Below are positions 30,663 through 30,689 of a stretch of DNA of 30,689 nucleotides, piece by piece. The stretch comes from a bacterium. GTDB taxonomy: Bacteria; Chloroflexota; Dormibacteria; UBA8260; Bog-877. The number at the start of each line of letters is the position of its first letter. Positions within the stretch are counted from its first letter, which is position 1. The translations under genes were made by a program, and so were the position numbers. The stretch lies in NCBI GenBank assembly GCA_021817025.1, contig JAKAWF010000008.1:1-30689 (forward strand), in the 5' to 3' direction. The notes below the pieces were generated by a model, which did no database searches, had not been told where the DNA came from, and saw nothing but the letters and a program-made list of their open reading frames with translations.

Positions 30663-30689
30663 ACCGCATGGACCAAACCGCTATGCGGT
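30663..30689. repeat. Inverted repeat at the right edge
   Basis: ACCGCAT (30663-30669) pairs with ATGCGGT (30683-30689). One G-U and one G-C pair extend the stem to 9 bp around a 9-nt loop. It lies 36 nt after the antitoxin stop and touches the window edge, so it may continue. It could be a terminator of the TA pair or part of an attachment site. Confidence 0.35.

Overview
The window is chromosomal DNA from a high-GC bacterium. Gene order and sequence point to the Actinomycetota / Chloroflexota / Dormibacterota part of the tree, but I cannot name a genus. The block uvrA-uvrC-rapZ-gap-pgk-tpiA is the actinobacterial-type order with two expected genes (yvcK and whiA) absent. Start codons are often GTG or TTG, stop-start overlaps of 1-8 nt are common, and several genes have a -10-like hexamer only 6-7 nt before the start codon, which suggests leaderless transcripts.

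Layout, left to right. (1) 1-7.55 kb: the start of a minus-strand ABC-F ATPase, divergent from uvrB, glgX and a GH57 4-alpha-glucanotransferase. These last three overlap by 4 and 8 nt, so nucleotide excision repair is translationally linked to glycogen/maltodextrin breakdown. (2) 7.55-11.1 kb: an arsenic locus on the minus strand (arsR, arsD, arsA) with no arsenite permease in view. arsA has lost its C-terminus at a junction with non-coding DNA that resembles a decayed insertion-sequence end. A divergent OsmC-type peroxidase gene follows. (3) 11.4-17.9 kb: a minus-strand amidase, then uvrA, an unannotated 44-residue membrane protein, and uvrC. With uvrB this gives the full UvrABC set. (4) 17.9-25.0 kb: a RapZ homologue with a destroyed P-loop, the lower-glycolysis genes gap, pgk, tpiA and gpmI, then der. 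(5) 25.2-27.4 kb: a two-gene ABC-2 exporter on the minus strand. (6) 27.6-30.7 kb: a more accessory-looking end. It holds a divergent SRPBCC/TetR pair with a perfect operator at the regulator start, a DUF3995-like membrane protein behind an operator-like dyad, a catalytically dead tyrosine-recombinase fragment, and a compact toxin-antitoxin-like pair with a consensus -35 box.

The core genes cover DNA repair, glycogen debranching, triose-phosphate glycolysis and ribosome assembly. The accessory genes cover metalloid and peroxide stress, export and possible TA function. I saw no rRNA, tRNA, CRISPR array or intact transposase. No single dramatic new system is evident. The best leads are the P-loop-less RapZ in a cluster lacking yvcK/whiA, the uvrA-uvrC micro-membrane protein, the toxin-first TA-like pair beside a dead integrase, and the truncated arsA.
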